Shown: positions 1 to 7,449, numbered from the stretch's first letter. The stretch is DNA of 36,210 nucleotides from Candidatus Cybelea septentrionalis (GCA_003158175.1 PMHJ01000007.1:18517-54726); one strand, 5' to 3'. Program-made: numbers and translations. Notes: generated by a model from the sequence alone, not told the origin.

Positions 1-34
1 ACCGCTCTCGCGCAGGTCTTCAACAGAGCGTCAG

Positions 35-502
35 GTGACGAGAGCGTACCCGGTTGCGCTGGCGATGCTGGCGCGGCAGCGGCTTACCGAGGCGCAGCTT
101 TGGCAACGGTTGGAGCGCAAGGGCTTTAGTGACGAGTTGACGCGTGAGGCAGTGGAGCGCTGCAAGCGCGAAGGGTTCGTCGACGATCGTCTCTATGCGA
201 CGCTCTACGTCGAGGGCAAGCGGAAGGCAGTCGGCGACAGCCGGCTGGTCGGCGAACTGATCCGCAAAGGAATTGACGGCGATGCCGCGACCTGTGTGGT
301 CGCATCACTGGAGAACGATGAGGCCTCGCGCTGCGCGGATGCGTTCGATCGCATGGTGAGCAAGAAGCCCGATGTAGCGTATCCGTCCGCCGCGCGGCGT
401 TTGGAGCGGCTCGGTTTTCCCGCCGCGACGATCTATCGAATTTTGCGCGAGCACGCCGCTAAGTACGGTCCGTTAGCAATGGAAAAAGAGGGCCGCTTGT
501 AG
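35..502 (+). CDS. recX: RecX family regulatory protein
   Basis: Likely RecX, the cytoplasmic modulator that binds RecA filaments and limits recombinase activity. The 155-residue product is built of three-helix repeats typical of the family. An N-terminal stretch [20 protein letters not shown] is followed by a second unit with GFVDDRLYA and a third with [18 protein letters not shown]; these match the RecX pattern of 'L..R..t..eL...L..kGf' and 'G.vdD..fA'. The length is normal for the family. The GTG at 35 is the start used here, but the frame stays open back to base 1 without a stop, so the true start could lie upstream of the window. recA, the usual neighbour, would be off the left edge. The family assignment is fairly safe; the start is not. 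Confidence 0.8.
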   Translation: MTRAYPVALAMLARQRLTEAQLWQRLERKGFSDELTREAVERCKREGFVDDRLYATLYVEGKRKAVGDSRLVGELIRKGIDGDAATCVVASLENDEASRCADAFDRMVSKKPDVAYPSAARRLERLGFPAATIYRILREHAAKYGPLAMEKEGRL

Positions 503-541
503 CTGTCCCAGTCGTTTGGGCGCTCGGGCACTGGTCCCGTC

Positions 542-1231
542 ATGGCGACGCAAACGATTGTTCTAGCCGACGACGATCGTGCGATTCGCGAGCTGCTGAC
601 GCATCATCTCGAGCGTGAAGGTTTTACGGTCGTCGGCGTTGCCGACGGCAACTCGGCGCTGCGTTTGGCGCGGGGCGCCGCGGATCTTCTGGTGCTCGAC
701 GTCGGACTGCCCGGGGTCGACGGCTACGACGTCGCGCGAACGCTTCGACGCGAAGACCGCAGCGTGCCGATCGTTATGGTGACGGCACGCTGCGATGAGC
801 TCGATCGCGTCGTGGGTTTCGAGCTCGGCGCCGACGACTATTTGTGCAAACCGTTCTCCCCGCGCGAGCTGGTCGTCCGCGTCAAGGCGATCCTGCGGCG
901 CGCCGGTCGTCCCGTCGCGCAAGCCGGACCGCTCCTGTGCTTCGGCCGGCTTGAGATCGATCCGGCGGCTCGCGAGGCGCGCGTCGACGGATGCGACGTC
1001 AAGCTCAAGCCCCGCGAGTTCGCACTCCTGATGGAGTTTGCGGACAACCCCGGCGTCGCGCTCTCGCGAGATTGGCTGCTCCAGCGGGTATGGGGCTTCG
1101 ATTTCAACGGCGACGAACGAACGATCGACGTCCACGTCCACCGCTTACGCGCGAAAATCGAAGAACCGGGGAAACTGCCGCCGATGCTGCGGACCGTGCA
1201 CGGATTCGGTTATAAGTTCCTTCGACCGTAG
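542..1231 (+). CDS. OmpR/PhoB-family response regulator
   Basis: A 229-residue two-domain response regulator. Residues 1-120 form the receiver: acidic DDD at 10-12, phospho-acceptor Asp53 in LLVLDVGLPG, Thr81 in VMVTAR, and Lys103 in CKPFSP are all present. Residues about 130-229 are a winged-helix DNA-binding domain with the PhoB/OmpR signature KPREFALLMEF and the ending TVHGFGYKF. It should bind DNA as a dimer once phosphorylated. The partner kinase begins 13 bases after the stop, so the two are almost certainly co-transcribed. No target operon is evident here. No good Shine-Dalgarno sequence precedes the ATG. The family is certain; whether it acts on phosphate or another signal cannot be told from the sequence. 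Confidence 0.93.
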   Translation: MATQTIVLADDDRAIRELLTHHLEREGFTVVGVADGNSALRLARGAADLLVLDVGLPGVDGYDVARTLRREDRSVPIVMVTARCDELDRVVGFELGADDYLCKPFSPRELVVRVKAILRRAGRPVAQAGPLLCFGRLEIDPAAREARVDGCDVKLKPREFALLMEFADNPGVALSRDWLLQRVWGFDFNGDERTIDVHVHRLRAKIEEPGKLPPMLRTVHGFGYKFLRP

Positions 1232-1244
1232 CGCGTCGGGCATC

Positions 1245-1931
1245 GTGCTGGATCTTGAACGGCTTGCAAATTCCATCGGCGAGTGCGCGGTGCTGCCGAC
1301 GGTCGGGCACGAGCTGCGCACGCCGCTGACCTCGATTCGCGGCTATATCGAGACCGTGCTCGATGGTCAGATCGATCCGCAGACATCGCGCCGCTTTCTC
1401 GAAACGGCGCGACGCGAAGCTCTTCGCCTCGGCCGGCTGATCGACGGCATGCTGGAGGTCTCGATGCTCGATCTGACGCCGAGCCTCGCTCAGTGCGACG
1501 TGGTCGAGCAGATTCGCGCAACCGTCGACATCATTGCGCCGATCGCGCGCAAGCGCGACGTCACGATTCGCACGCGCTCGCCGAAGCGCGCCGTTGCGCG
1601 CCTGGATGCCGATGAATGCGTTCATGCGCTCTCAAACCTCGTCGAGAACGCGGTCAAGCACGGCAGCGAACACGGCACCGTCAAGGTCGCGTGCCGCCGG
1701 GCCAACCCCTTCGTCGAGGTTGCCGTGGACGACGATGGCGACGGCATCGATCCGGCGCGGCGAAAAACGATCTTTACGCTGGGCGTCCGCGGCGCTGGCA
1801 CGGATCGAACCGGCAGCGGCATTGGATTGGCCGTCGTCAGGGCCATCGCGGAACGCGCCGGCGGCGACGTTCGGGTGGAGTCGTCCCCGCTGGGCGGCGC
1901 CCGATTTGTTTTGCGCGTTCCGGCGGGATAG
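1245..1931 (+). CDS. Sensorless soluble histidine kinase
   Basis: A 228-residue histidine kinase core and partner of the preceding regulator. The H-box VGHELRTPLTSIRGYIE carries the phospho-acceptor His at residue 22, when translation starts at the GTG at 1245 that follows the regulator stop by 13 bases. An N-box (LSNLVENAVKHG), G1 box (DDDGDGID) and G2 box (TGSGIGLAVV) follow, so dimerisation and ATP-binding domains are complete. No transmembrane segment, PAS, HAMP or GAF domain is present: only 21 residues precede the histidine. The frame is open further upstream, but that part lies inside the regulator gene in another frame and is low-complexity Ser/Thr/Arg, so it is read as shadow. It probably takes its input from a separate protein or through the core itself. 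Confidence 0.88.
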   Translation: MLDLERLANSIGECAVLPTVGHELRTPLTSIRGYIETVLDGQIDPQTSRRFLETARREALRLGRLIDGMLEVSMLDLTPSLAQCDVVEQIRATVDIIAPIARKRDVTIRTRSPKRAVARLDADECVHALSNLVENAVKHGSEHGTVKVACRRANPFVEVAVDDDGDGIDPARRKTIFTLGVRGAGTDRTGSGIGLAVVRAIAERAGGDVRVESSPLGGARFVLRVPAG

Positions 1932-1966
1932 CGGGGCGGCCCCGTCGTAGATCACAGTCCGTGGCT

Positions 1967-2293
1967 ATGTCCCGGGTTCCGTTCGCACATGCGAGTGAAG
2001 CCGAGCTCGCGCGGATTTTTGACTTCTACCAAATCGTCTGGCAGTACGAACCCCGCAGCTTCCCAATCGCTTGGAACGAACATGGTCGCCCCGTCGAGTT
2101 TTTCACTCCGGATTTTTATCTTCCGGAGTTCGACCTATATCTGGAGCTGACCGTCGCCAAGCCAATCCGCAACTCGCGCAAAAACCGAAAGGTCCGATTG
2201 CTGCGCTCGCATCATCCCCGCATCAACGTCAAGCTTTTCACCCGCCGCGATGTCGAGCGCGTCTTCTCGCGTTCGATGAAGCGGGCCTCATGA
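1967..2293 (+). CDS. Small PD-(D/E)XK-like protein
   Basis: A 108-residue protein of unknown function. Its middle reads EFFTPDFYLPEFDLYLELT, which resembles the PD...(D/E)-x-K core of restriction-endonuclease-like folds (Vsr, DUF559 and TnsA-type nucleases): PD in a beta hairpin, then E in the next strand. The expected catalytic lysine two residues after the Glu is replaced (ELT), with a Lys four residues further, so activity is uncertain. A basic stretch follows (SRKNRKVRLLRSHHP). The ATG at 1967 is preferred; an in-frame GTG lies six bases upstream. The stop overlaps the next gene's start in an ATGA arrangement, which argues for translational coupling to the phosphoribosyltransferase. The fold call is inference from one motif. 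Confidence 0.65.
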   Translation: MSRVPFAHASEAELARIFDFYQIVWQYEPRSFPIAWNEHGRPVEFFTPDFYLPEFDLYLELTVAKPIRNSRKNRKVRLLRSHHPRINVKLFTRRDVERVFSRSMKRAS

Positions 2294-2802
2294 CCGGGGA
2301 TCCGCTCTTCGACTCCACTTCGATCGCTGCGCGCGTCGCACAAATTGGATCGGCTATCTCGCAGGACTATGCGGGCAAAGTGCCGGTCATGGTCGGAATG
2401 CTGGCAGCCAAGGACACGTTTCTTGCCGACCTGGCGAGGGCCGTCACGATCCCCTGCCAGCTTGACGTTATCTCGGTCAACCGCTATGGTGACGGCGACG
2501 GCATCGTGTTGGAAAAGGACCTGGCAATCCGAATCGAGCAGCGGCACGTCATCCTCGTTGACGACACGGTGGATACCGGGCTGACGCTCCAATTCGTCGT
2601 CAAGACGTTGCTGGCGCGCGGACCGGTCTCACTCGCCGTCTGCACGTTGCTCGATCGACCGCACCGAAGGATCGCCGACATCGAAATTAAGTACAGGGGC
2701 TTCGAGGCCCCCGACGTATTCGTCGTGGGCTATGGACTTGGTTATCTAGGGCGTTATCGGGAATTGCCGGCTTTGTACGCACACGGAACGTGGCCCGCAT
2801 GA
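2290..2802 (+). CDS. hpt: Hypoxanthine phosphoribosyltransferase-like enzyme
   Basis: A 170-residue type I phosphoribosyltransferase, most like hypoxanthine-guanine phosphoribosyltransferase, which salvages purine bases using PRPP. The PRPP-binding loop is seen as VILVDDTVDTGLTL around residues 93-106, with the acidic pair and TGLT typical of the family. A later segment FVVGYGLGYLGRYRELP matches the C-terminal base-pocket region VVGYGLDY.e.yR.lP of HGPRTs. The length fits. The ATG at 2290 overlaps the upstream stop by four bases, and the stop overlaps the next start in the same way. With purA 1.3 kb downstream, this places two purine-interconversion enzymes in one transcription unit. The exact base specificity is not determined by the sequence. 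Confidence 0.87.
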   Translation: MTGDPLFDSTSIAARVAQIGSAISQDYAGKVPVMVGMLAAKDTFLADLARAVTIPCQLDVISVNRYGDGDGIVLEKDLAIRIEQRHVILVDDTVDTGLTLQFVVKTLLARGPVSLAVCTLLDRPHRRIADIEIKYRGFEAPDVFVVGYGLGYLGRYRELPALYAHGTWPA

Positions 2803-4124
2803 GGGGCGCGAGGCTGGCGAGAATCGCGATCGCTGCGCTCGTGTGCCTGGCGGCGATCGCGCTGATTCCGGCTCGCAGCTTCGCGCTCGAGCTGCGTTCG
2901 ATCGAACAAGCCGCAGCCGACTATCGCAGTCCCAACGAGCACCTGGAGGAAATGTTCCGCGCCGCCTTGCTCGACACGAGCCGCCTAGCGGAATACGCCC
3001 CCGACGGCACCGCCTATATTCCGACCGGGGACATCCCGGCGGAGTGGCTTCGCGACGCGAGCGCCCAGGCGCGTCCGTATCTTTTCTTCGCCAAAGAGGA
3101 CCCCGACGTTCGCGGGTTGCTGCGCGCCATCATCGCGCGCATGGCGAAGTACCTGCAGATCGATCCCTACGCCAACGCCTACACCTTGGATTACCGCGTC
3201 TGGGAACAGAAGTTCGAGCTCGATTCGCTCGCCTATCCGACGGCGCTGGCGTGGAGCTATTGGAAGACCACCGGCGATACCAGCATTTTTACCGGGGATT
3301 TTTCCACCATGCTCGACGACGTGCTTGCCACGATGCAGCGCGAACAGAATCACCCGCGCTACTCGCGTTACACGCATAAGGAGCTGTCCAACGACGGCGC
3401 CGGCCGGCCGGTCGGCTACACGGGAATGATTTGGACGGGTTTCCGGCCTTCCGACGACGCGTGTTACTTCAACTTCCTGATTCCATCGGAAATGTTCGCG
3501 GTCGTCGCGCTCGGCGACATGTCTGAGATCGAGCTCAAGGTCTACCACAACGTCGTCAAGGCGCGCGAGGCTCGCGCGTTACGCGACGAAGTGCAGCGCG
3601 GCATCCAGACCTACGGCTTAGTGCTCGTTCCGAAGTACGGCTACATCTATGCCTACGAAGTGGATGGTTTCGGCCATGCGATTCTTACCGACGACGCAAA
3701 CATCCCCAGCCTGCTCGCCGCTCCTTATTTCGGCTACACGATGCCCAACGACCGCTACTACGAAAACACGCGGCACTTCTTGCTATCGCAGGACAATCCG
3801 TCGTTCTATCAAGGTCACGTGGCGCGCGGAATCGGCAGCTATCACACGCCGGAGCACTACATTTGGCCGCTTGCGTTAATCATCGAGGGCATGACGGCGA
3901 CGACCGATGCCGAGAAACAGGACGTTCTCGGACAACTGCTGGCCAGCGATCCGGGCGATCATCTGCTGCACGAGTCGTTCAATCCCGATAATCCGCAGCA
4001 GTTCACGCGACGCAGCTTCGGCTGGCCCAACGCGTTGTTTTCGGAGTTTGTGATGACCCAGTTCGAAGGCGATCCCGGGATCCCGATGGGTGACACGAAC
4101 GACCTAGAGTTTCGCTCGGAGTAG
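2799..4124 (+). CDS. Exported GH125 exo-alpha-1,6-mannosidase
   Basis: Glycoside hydrolase family 125 (formerly DUF1237), a metal-independent enzyme known to remove terminal alpha-1,6-mannose. The 441-residue product starts with a signal peptide (MRGARLARIAIAALVCLAAIA...), so it acts outside the cytoplasm. GH125 landmarks occur in order: GDIPAEWLRDASAQARPYLF, VWEQKFELDSLAYP, MIWTGFRPSDDACYFNF with the acidic pair expected to include the catalytic acid, DDANIPSLLAAPYFGY, GIGSYHTPEHYIWPLALI, and FGWPNALFSEF near the C-terminus. The ATG at 2799 overlaps the upstream stop (ATGA); a GTG nine bases earlier is also in frame. It sits oddly between two purine genes. The likely substrate is environmental or cell-surface mannan; that part is inference. 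Confidence 0.9.
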   Translation: MRGARLARIAIAALVCLAAIALIPARSFALELRSIEQAAADYRSPNEHLEEMFRAALLDTSRLAEYAPDGTAYIPTGDIPAEWLRDASAQARPYLFFAKEDPDVRGLLRAIIARMAKYLQIDPYANAYTLDYRVWEQKFELDSLAYPTALAWSYWKTTGDTSIFTGDFSTMLDDVLATMQREQNHPRYSRYTHKELSNDGAGRPVGYTGMIWTGFRPSDDACYFNFLIPSEMFAVVALGDMSEIELKVYHNVVKAREARALRDEVQRGIQTYGLVLVPKYGYIYAYEVDGFGHAILTDDANIPSLLAAPYFGYTMPNDRYYENTRHFLLSQDNPSFYQGHVARGIGSYHTPEHYIWPLALIIEGMTATTDAEKQDVLGQLLASDPGDHLLHESFNPDNPQQFTRRSFGWPNALFSEFVMTQFEGDPGIPMGDTNDLEFRSE

Positions 4125-4127
4125 CTC

Positions 4128-5372
4128 TTGAAGGCCGACATCATCCTCGGCTGTCAATGGGGTGATGAGGGCAAGGGCCGCATCGTCGATCTTTACGCCG
4201 CCGATTACGACGTCGTCGCGCGATTCGGCGGCGGCGATAATGCCGGACACTCAATCGTCGTCGGCTCGCAAGAGCTAGCTCTGCGGATCGTTCCGTCGGC
4301 GGTGATGCATCCCGGCGTCGAGCTTTTCATAGGGGGCGGGACCGTCGTCAATCCGCAAACGTTGCTTGACGAGCTGGGACGTCTCGAGGCAATCGGCATC
4401 GACACCTCTCGCGTCAAAATTTCCGATCGCGCGCACATCGTGCTGCCGCACCACGTGATGCGCGATGCCGCAGCCGAGCGCGAACGCGGAAGCGCTGCCA
4501 TTGGGACGACCGGGCGCGGGATCGGCCCGGCGTACGTCGATCGCGTGGCGAGAAGCGGCATTCGCTTCGCGGACATCGGTAATGCCACCCTTCGACCCTT
4601 CGACAAGCTCAGGGCAGGCTTAGCTCAGGGTGACAAGGGCGCTCAGGGTGACAAGGGCGGTCAGGATGACAGGGAGATGCTCGAAGCCGCGGGGCGGTTG
4701 GCGCCCCACGTTGTCGACGGCGTTGAATACATTCACGAACGGCTTTACGACGGGAAGCGGATCCTGCTCGAAGGCGCTCAAGGCACGCTGCTCGATGTCG
4801 GCTACGGCACCTATCCGTACGTGACGAGCTCGCACACGATTGCGGGCGGCGCTTGTACGGGACTCGGCATCGGCCCCGGCTCCATCGGGCGCGTGATCGG
4901 CGTTTTCAAGGCCTACTGCACGCGAGTGGGCGCGGGCCCGCTGCCGTCGGAGCTGCACGACGAACGAGGGGAAAAACTGCGTCGTCAGGGCGGCGAGTTC
5001 GGGACGGTGACCGGGCGCCCGCGCCGTTGCGGATGGTTCGATGCCGTCGCCGCACGGTACGCTGTAGCGCTCAATGGATTGACGAGCGCGATCGTCACAA
5101 AGCTCGATGTGCTGACCGGCTTCGAGCGAGTCGGACTCGTCACGAGCTATCGCGTGGGCGACCGCAGCGCCGGTTTTAGTGCCGCCGGGGAACCCGATCT
5201 GCAGATGGACGTCGAAGAGTTGCCAGGATGGAGCGAACCGATCTCGGACTGCCGGCGAATCGCCGATCTGCCGGCGACCGCGCGAGCGTACCTGCAGCGC
5301 TTGCAAGAGGTCCTCAAGGTGCCAATCGAGATGGTTTCGGTGGGGCGCGAACGTTCGCAGTTGGCTCGCTGA
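4128..5372 (+). CDS. purA: Adenylosuccinate synthetase with repeat-derived segment
   Basis: Adenylosuccinate synthetase condenses IMP and aspartate with GTP, the first committed step to AMP. Hallmarks are GCQWGDEGKGRIVDLYA at the N-terminus, FGGGDNAGHS, GTTGRGIGPAY, LLEGAQGTLLDVGYGTYPYVTSS, TRVGAGPLPSEL and GRPRRCGWFDAVA. The 414-residue length is close to the usual 420-430. Translation starts at a TTG three bases after the upstream gene, with CGGAG eight bases before it. Residues about 154-182 are not family sequence: they are the in-frame translation of a dispersed DNA repeat (4588-4673) and read FDKLRAG...GDKGAQGDKGGQDD. This replaces the helical stretch usually found between the IMP site and the LFEGAQG motif, roughly length-neutral. 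The catalytic motifs around it are intact, so the enzyme is probably still active. Confidence 0.95.
   Translation: MKADIILGCQWGDEGKGRIVDLYAADYDVVARFGGGDNAGHSIVVGSQELALRIVPSAVMHPGVELFIGGGTVVNPQTLLDELGRLEAIGIDTSRVKISDRAHIVLPHHVMRDAAAERERGSAAIGTTGRGIGPAYVDRVARSGIRFADIGNATLRPFDKLRAGLAQGDKGAQGDKGGQDDREMLEAAGRLAPHVVDGVEYIHERLYDGKRILLEGAQGTLLDVGYGTYPYVTSSHTIAGGACTGLGIGPGSIGRVIGVFKAYCTRVGAGPLPSELHDERGEKLRRQGGEFGTVTGRPRRCGWFDAVAARYAVALNGLTSAIVTKLDVLTGFERVGLVTSYRVGDRSAGFSAAGEPDLQMDVEELPGWSEPISDCRRIADLPATARAYLQRLQEVLKVPIEMVSVGRERSQLAR
4588..4673 (+). repeat. Dispersed repeat copy inside purA
   Basis: The copy opens with TTCGACCCTTCGACAAGCTC followed by AGGG. It then carries an 18-base unit GCTCAGGGTGACAAGGGC twice in tandem (4623-4640 and 4641-4658) and a degenerate third unit. 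The same core, with one change, lies at the end of the FliJ-like gene (5823-5855). The copy keeps the purA frame open. Confidence 0.85.
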
Positions 5373-5400
5373 GGCGGCGCGGCGGGAGTTCTCTACGCAT

Positions 5401-5856
5401 ATGGCCCGATTCGTCTTCCCGCTGCAGCCCTTGCTCGATGCGCGCCGGCGAAAAGAAGAAGAGAAGCAACGCGCGTTTGCCGGCGCCAAAGCAGCGCGCG
5501 ATGAGAACGTGCGTGAGCTCGAGCGCCTTTCCGCCGCGTTGCGCATTGGCGCGCACGCGCTACATGAGTGCGCGATGACCGGCTCCGCGGCGAGCCTGCG
5601 CCTGCACGACTCGCACCTCCGCTACCTCGAGCGAACACTCCAATCGTGCGAAAAGCGCAGCGCGGAGTCGGCGCCGGCTTTCGATCGTGCTGCGTCGGAG
5701 CTATACGCCGCGAATCGCGAGCGCCGCCTCATCGAGAAGCTCAAGGAGCGCCGGCTGCAAGAGTTCGAGCGCGAAGAGGCGCGCCGCGACGAGCGCGAGC
5801 TCGACGAAGCCAATGCGCGGTTGTCATCCTTCGACCCTTCGGCAAGCTCAGGGTAA
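5401..5856 (+). CDS. fliJ: FliJ-like flagellar export chaperone
   Basis: A 151-residue, highly charged and almost wholly helical protein. It opens with ARFVFPLQPLLDARRRKEEE, matching the FliJ start pattern 'F.LQ.lLd.R...E', and continues as a coiled coil rich in Arg and Glu. FliJ escorts substrates to the flagellar type III export gate and stimulates the FliI ATPase. The gene follows purA by 28 bases, and FlbD- and FliO-like genes follow immediately, which supports a flagellar role. The last 10 or so residues (SSFDPSASSG) are encoded by a dispersed repeat that also supplies the stop codon, so the native C-terminus seems to have been replaced. The identity rests on the N-terminus, coiled-coil character and context. 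Confidence 0.72.
   Translation: MARFVFPLQPLLDARRRKEEEKQRAFAGAKAARDENVRELERLSAALRIGAHALHECAMTGSAASLRLHDSHLRYLERTLQSCEKRSAESAPAFDRAASELYAANRERRLIEKLKERRLQEFEREEARRDERELDEANARLSSFDPSASSG
5823..5855 (+). repeat. Dispersed repeat copy at fliJ 3' end
   Basis: A short copy of the repeat seen inside purA, containing CTTCGACCCTTCGGCAAGCT then CAGGG. It encodes the final residues of the FliJ-like protein and runs into its TAA stop, seven bases before the next start. Confidence 0.75.
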
Positions 5857-5862
5857 ACTACG

Positions 5863-6063
5863 GTGATTACGCTGACGAGGGTGAACGGGCAGGCGGTGAT
5901 GTTGAACTGCGATTTGATCGAGTCGATCGAGGAGGACGGGCACACCGTCATCGCGCTTACGACCGGAAATGCGGTCGTGGTCTGCGAGCGTATGCCGGAA
6001 ATCGAGGCGAGGATCGTCGCGTTCAAGCGAAAGATCTACGGCCCGCGCGATCCGAGCGTTTAG
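5863..6063 (+). CDS. flbD: FlbD-like flagellar protein
   Basis: A 66-residue protein that matches the small FlbD family found in flagellar operons of clostridia, spirochaetes and others. It starts MITLTRVNGQAVMLNCDLIE, as FlbD proteins do ('MI.LTRlNg..f.lN.dlIe.ie..PdTvI.L.nG'), continues TVIALTTGNAVVV, and ends in a helix IVAFKRKIYG. The family is linked to flagellar assembly or motility, but its biochemical role is not settled. The start is a GTG seven bases after the FliJ-like stop, and the FliO-like gene follows 12 bases later, so the three form one transcript. Confidence 0.82.
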   Translation: MITLTRVNGQAVMLNCDLIESIEEDGHTVIALTTGNAVVVCERMPEIEARIVAFKRKIYGPRDPSV

Positions 6064-6075
6064 CGAACCCGGCTT

Positions 6076-6363
6076 ATGCCTTGGAGTTTCTGGGAAGCGT
6101 ACGCCGTAAAGCTGCTGGTTCTCGGACTCACGCTGGCGGCGCTTTACGCCTTAGCGCTCCGGCTCAAACGTGTGAGGTTCTTTGCTCGCGGCGTCGACCG
6201 ATACGTCACCGTCATCGAATCCACGATGCTGTCGCAGCACGCTGCCGTCCATCTGCTCCGAATTGGTACGCGCTACCTTTTGATCGGGGGCGGCAGCGCC
6301 GGGCTCTTCAAGCTCGCCGAGTTTAACGCCGGCGAGTTCGAAGCTACACGGCAAAATATCTGA
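6076..6363 (+). CDS. fliO: FliO-like flagellar export component
   Basis: A 95-residue membrane protein with one N-terminal transmembrane helix (AVKLLVLGLTLAALYALAL, about residues 9-27). A cytoplasmic domain with the FliO/FliZ character follows: VTVIESTMLSQHAAVHLLRI, then GTRYLLIGGGSAGLFKLAEF. FliO is an accessory factor that helps assemble the FliP ring of the flagellar export gate. In most genomes fliP follows directly; here the next gene is a convergent lipoprotein gene that overlaps the fliO 3' end by 20 bases, so the flagellar cluster stops abruptly. The assignment is based on size, topology and the adjoining FlbD- and FliJ-like genes. Confidence 0.75.
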   Translation: MPWSFWEAYAVKLLVLGLTLAALYALALRLKRVRFFARGVDRYVTVIESTMLSQHAAVHLLRIGTRYLLIGGGSAGLFKLAEFNAGEFEATRQNI

Positions 6364-7375
6364 ACTGAGCGATCTTATTGCCGGCGGTTTCGACAAGATA
6401 GATCTGGCTGTCGATCCCGAGCACCATCGCGGTCGGTTCCGAGTTCGGCGTGGGAATTCTGTAGTAGTTGACGTTGTGGCCTCTGAAGAAGAACTGTCCG
6501 ATTTTGTTGCCGGCCGTATCGGTGAAGTAAAAGTTCCCATCTACGCCTTGAAGGATTTGATTGGGGGTCACCGCTCCAGGAAGCGGATACTCCGCGGTCA
6601 CGACGCCACTCGTGGAAATGCGCCCGATCTTGAGGGACTTTTCTTCGGTAAACCATAGCGCGTTGTCGAGGCTGGGCGCGATGCCGGTCGGCTTGGAATC
6701 CGCCGTCGGGACTTTGTATTCGTTTAACGGAGATCCGCTGATTGGTAAACGGCCGATGGAGTTCGTGCCGGGCTCGGTGAACCAGAGCGCGTCGTCGGGT
6801 CCGTTGGTAATCGTCAGCGGTTGCGCGTTGCCGGTGAGCCGGAACTGCGTGAACTTTACGAAAGGCTTTCTTCGGATCGATTGGATGCGCCAGATGGAGT
6901 TGGTTCCCTGATCGGTTAACCACATGTTGCCGTCCGAGCCTAACGTGATGCCGACGGGCCGCGCCGCGGGGTCGGGAAGCTGGTACTCGACGAACGGCTG
7001 GCCTGCCACCGTGATTTGGCCGACCGTGGCGCGACTGGTTTCCGTAAACCACAAGTTCAAGTTCGGTCCCGAGCCCGACGCGATACCGTTGGGCTCGGCC
7101 TTGCGCGAGGGAGTTACCTGCTCCATGATGTGACCGCCGTGAAGCAGTTGCCCCAGTTTGCTCGCCGCAAACTCCGTGAACCAGAGATTGCCGTCGCTTC
7201 CGACCGCAATCCCCATGGGCTGGCTCGAGGCCGTCGGAATCGTGTACTGAGCGACCACCGCCGGCGGCGGCGTGGGCGGCGGCGTCGGCGTACCGCTGGT
7301 AATCGGCGTCCCCTTGCCGCACGCGGCCAGAACGACGAGCGACAAGACTGCGAGCAGAGCGCGCGCCTGTGGCAA
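6344..7375 (-). CDS. Vgb-like beta-propeller lipoprotein
   Basis: A 343-residue predicted lipoprotein: signal peptide MPQARALLAVLSLVVLAACG with lipobox LAAC, then a Thr/Pro linker and a seven-bladed propeller. Each blade carries a GSDGNLWFTE-type motif (seen as GSDGNLWFTEF, NLNLWFTET, GSDGNMWLTD, GPDDALWFTEPG, DNALWFTEE, GVDGNFYFTD), the signature of the virginiamycin B lyase family. Such extracytoplasmic homologues are common in soil bacteria and are mostly uncharacterised; streptogramin cleavage should not be assumed. The start is a TTG with AAGGAG eight bases upstream. It is transcribed divergently from the blaI-like gene, and their shared 219-base spacer contains palindromic operators and direct repeats, so it may be co-regulated with the sensor operon. 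Confidence 0.87.
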   Translation of the reverse strand: MPQARALLAVLSLVVLAACGKGTPITSGTPTPPPTPPPAVVAQYTIPTASSQPMGIAVGSDGNLWFTEFAASKLGQLLHGGHIMEQVTPSRKAEPNGIASGSGPNLNLWFTETSRATVGQITVAGQPFVEYQLPDPAARPVGITLGSDGNMWLTDQGTNSIWRIQSIRRKPFVKFTQFRLTGNAQPLTITNGPDDALWFTEPGTNSIGRLPISGSPLNEYKVPTADSKPTGIAPSLDNALWFTEEKSLKIGRISTSGVVTAEYPLPGAVTPNQILQGVDGNFYFTDTAGNKIGQFFFRGHNVNYYRIPTPNSEPTAMVLGIDSQIYLVETAGNKIAQFRYFAV

Positions 7376-7413
7376 TTGCTTCTCCTTAGGAACCGGCAGG
7401 GTGAATAACCCTC

Positions 7414-7449
7414 CCTTATTGGCAGACCGTCTCCTTATTGGCAGACCGT
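7414..7449. repeat. Two 17-bp direct repeats, period 19
   Basis: CCTTATTGGCAGACCGT occurs at 7414-7430 and again, identical, at 7433-7449. The pair lies 39-74 bases upstream of the Vgb-like lipoprotein start, where its promoter would be. A period near two helical turns could place a regulator twice on one DNA face; a simple slippage duplication is the alternative. Confidence 0.6.

Noticed and set aside
563..1141. Long open frame antisense to the response regulator
   Set aside because: It mirrors a gene with full family motifs; long antisense frames are expected in GC-rich DNA. The same applies to frames opposite purA, the DUF5916 barrel, argF, argG and argH.
6344..7375. Streptogramin resistance by the Vgb-like lipoprotein
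   Set aside because: Only the blade motifs are seen; the catalytic residues cannot be confirmed, and propeller lipoproteins of this type are widespread without a resistance link.
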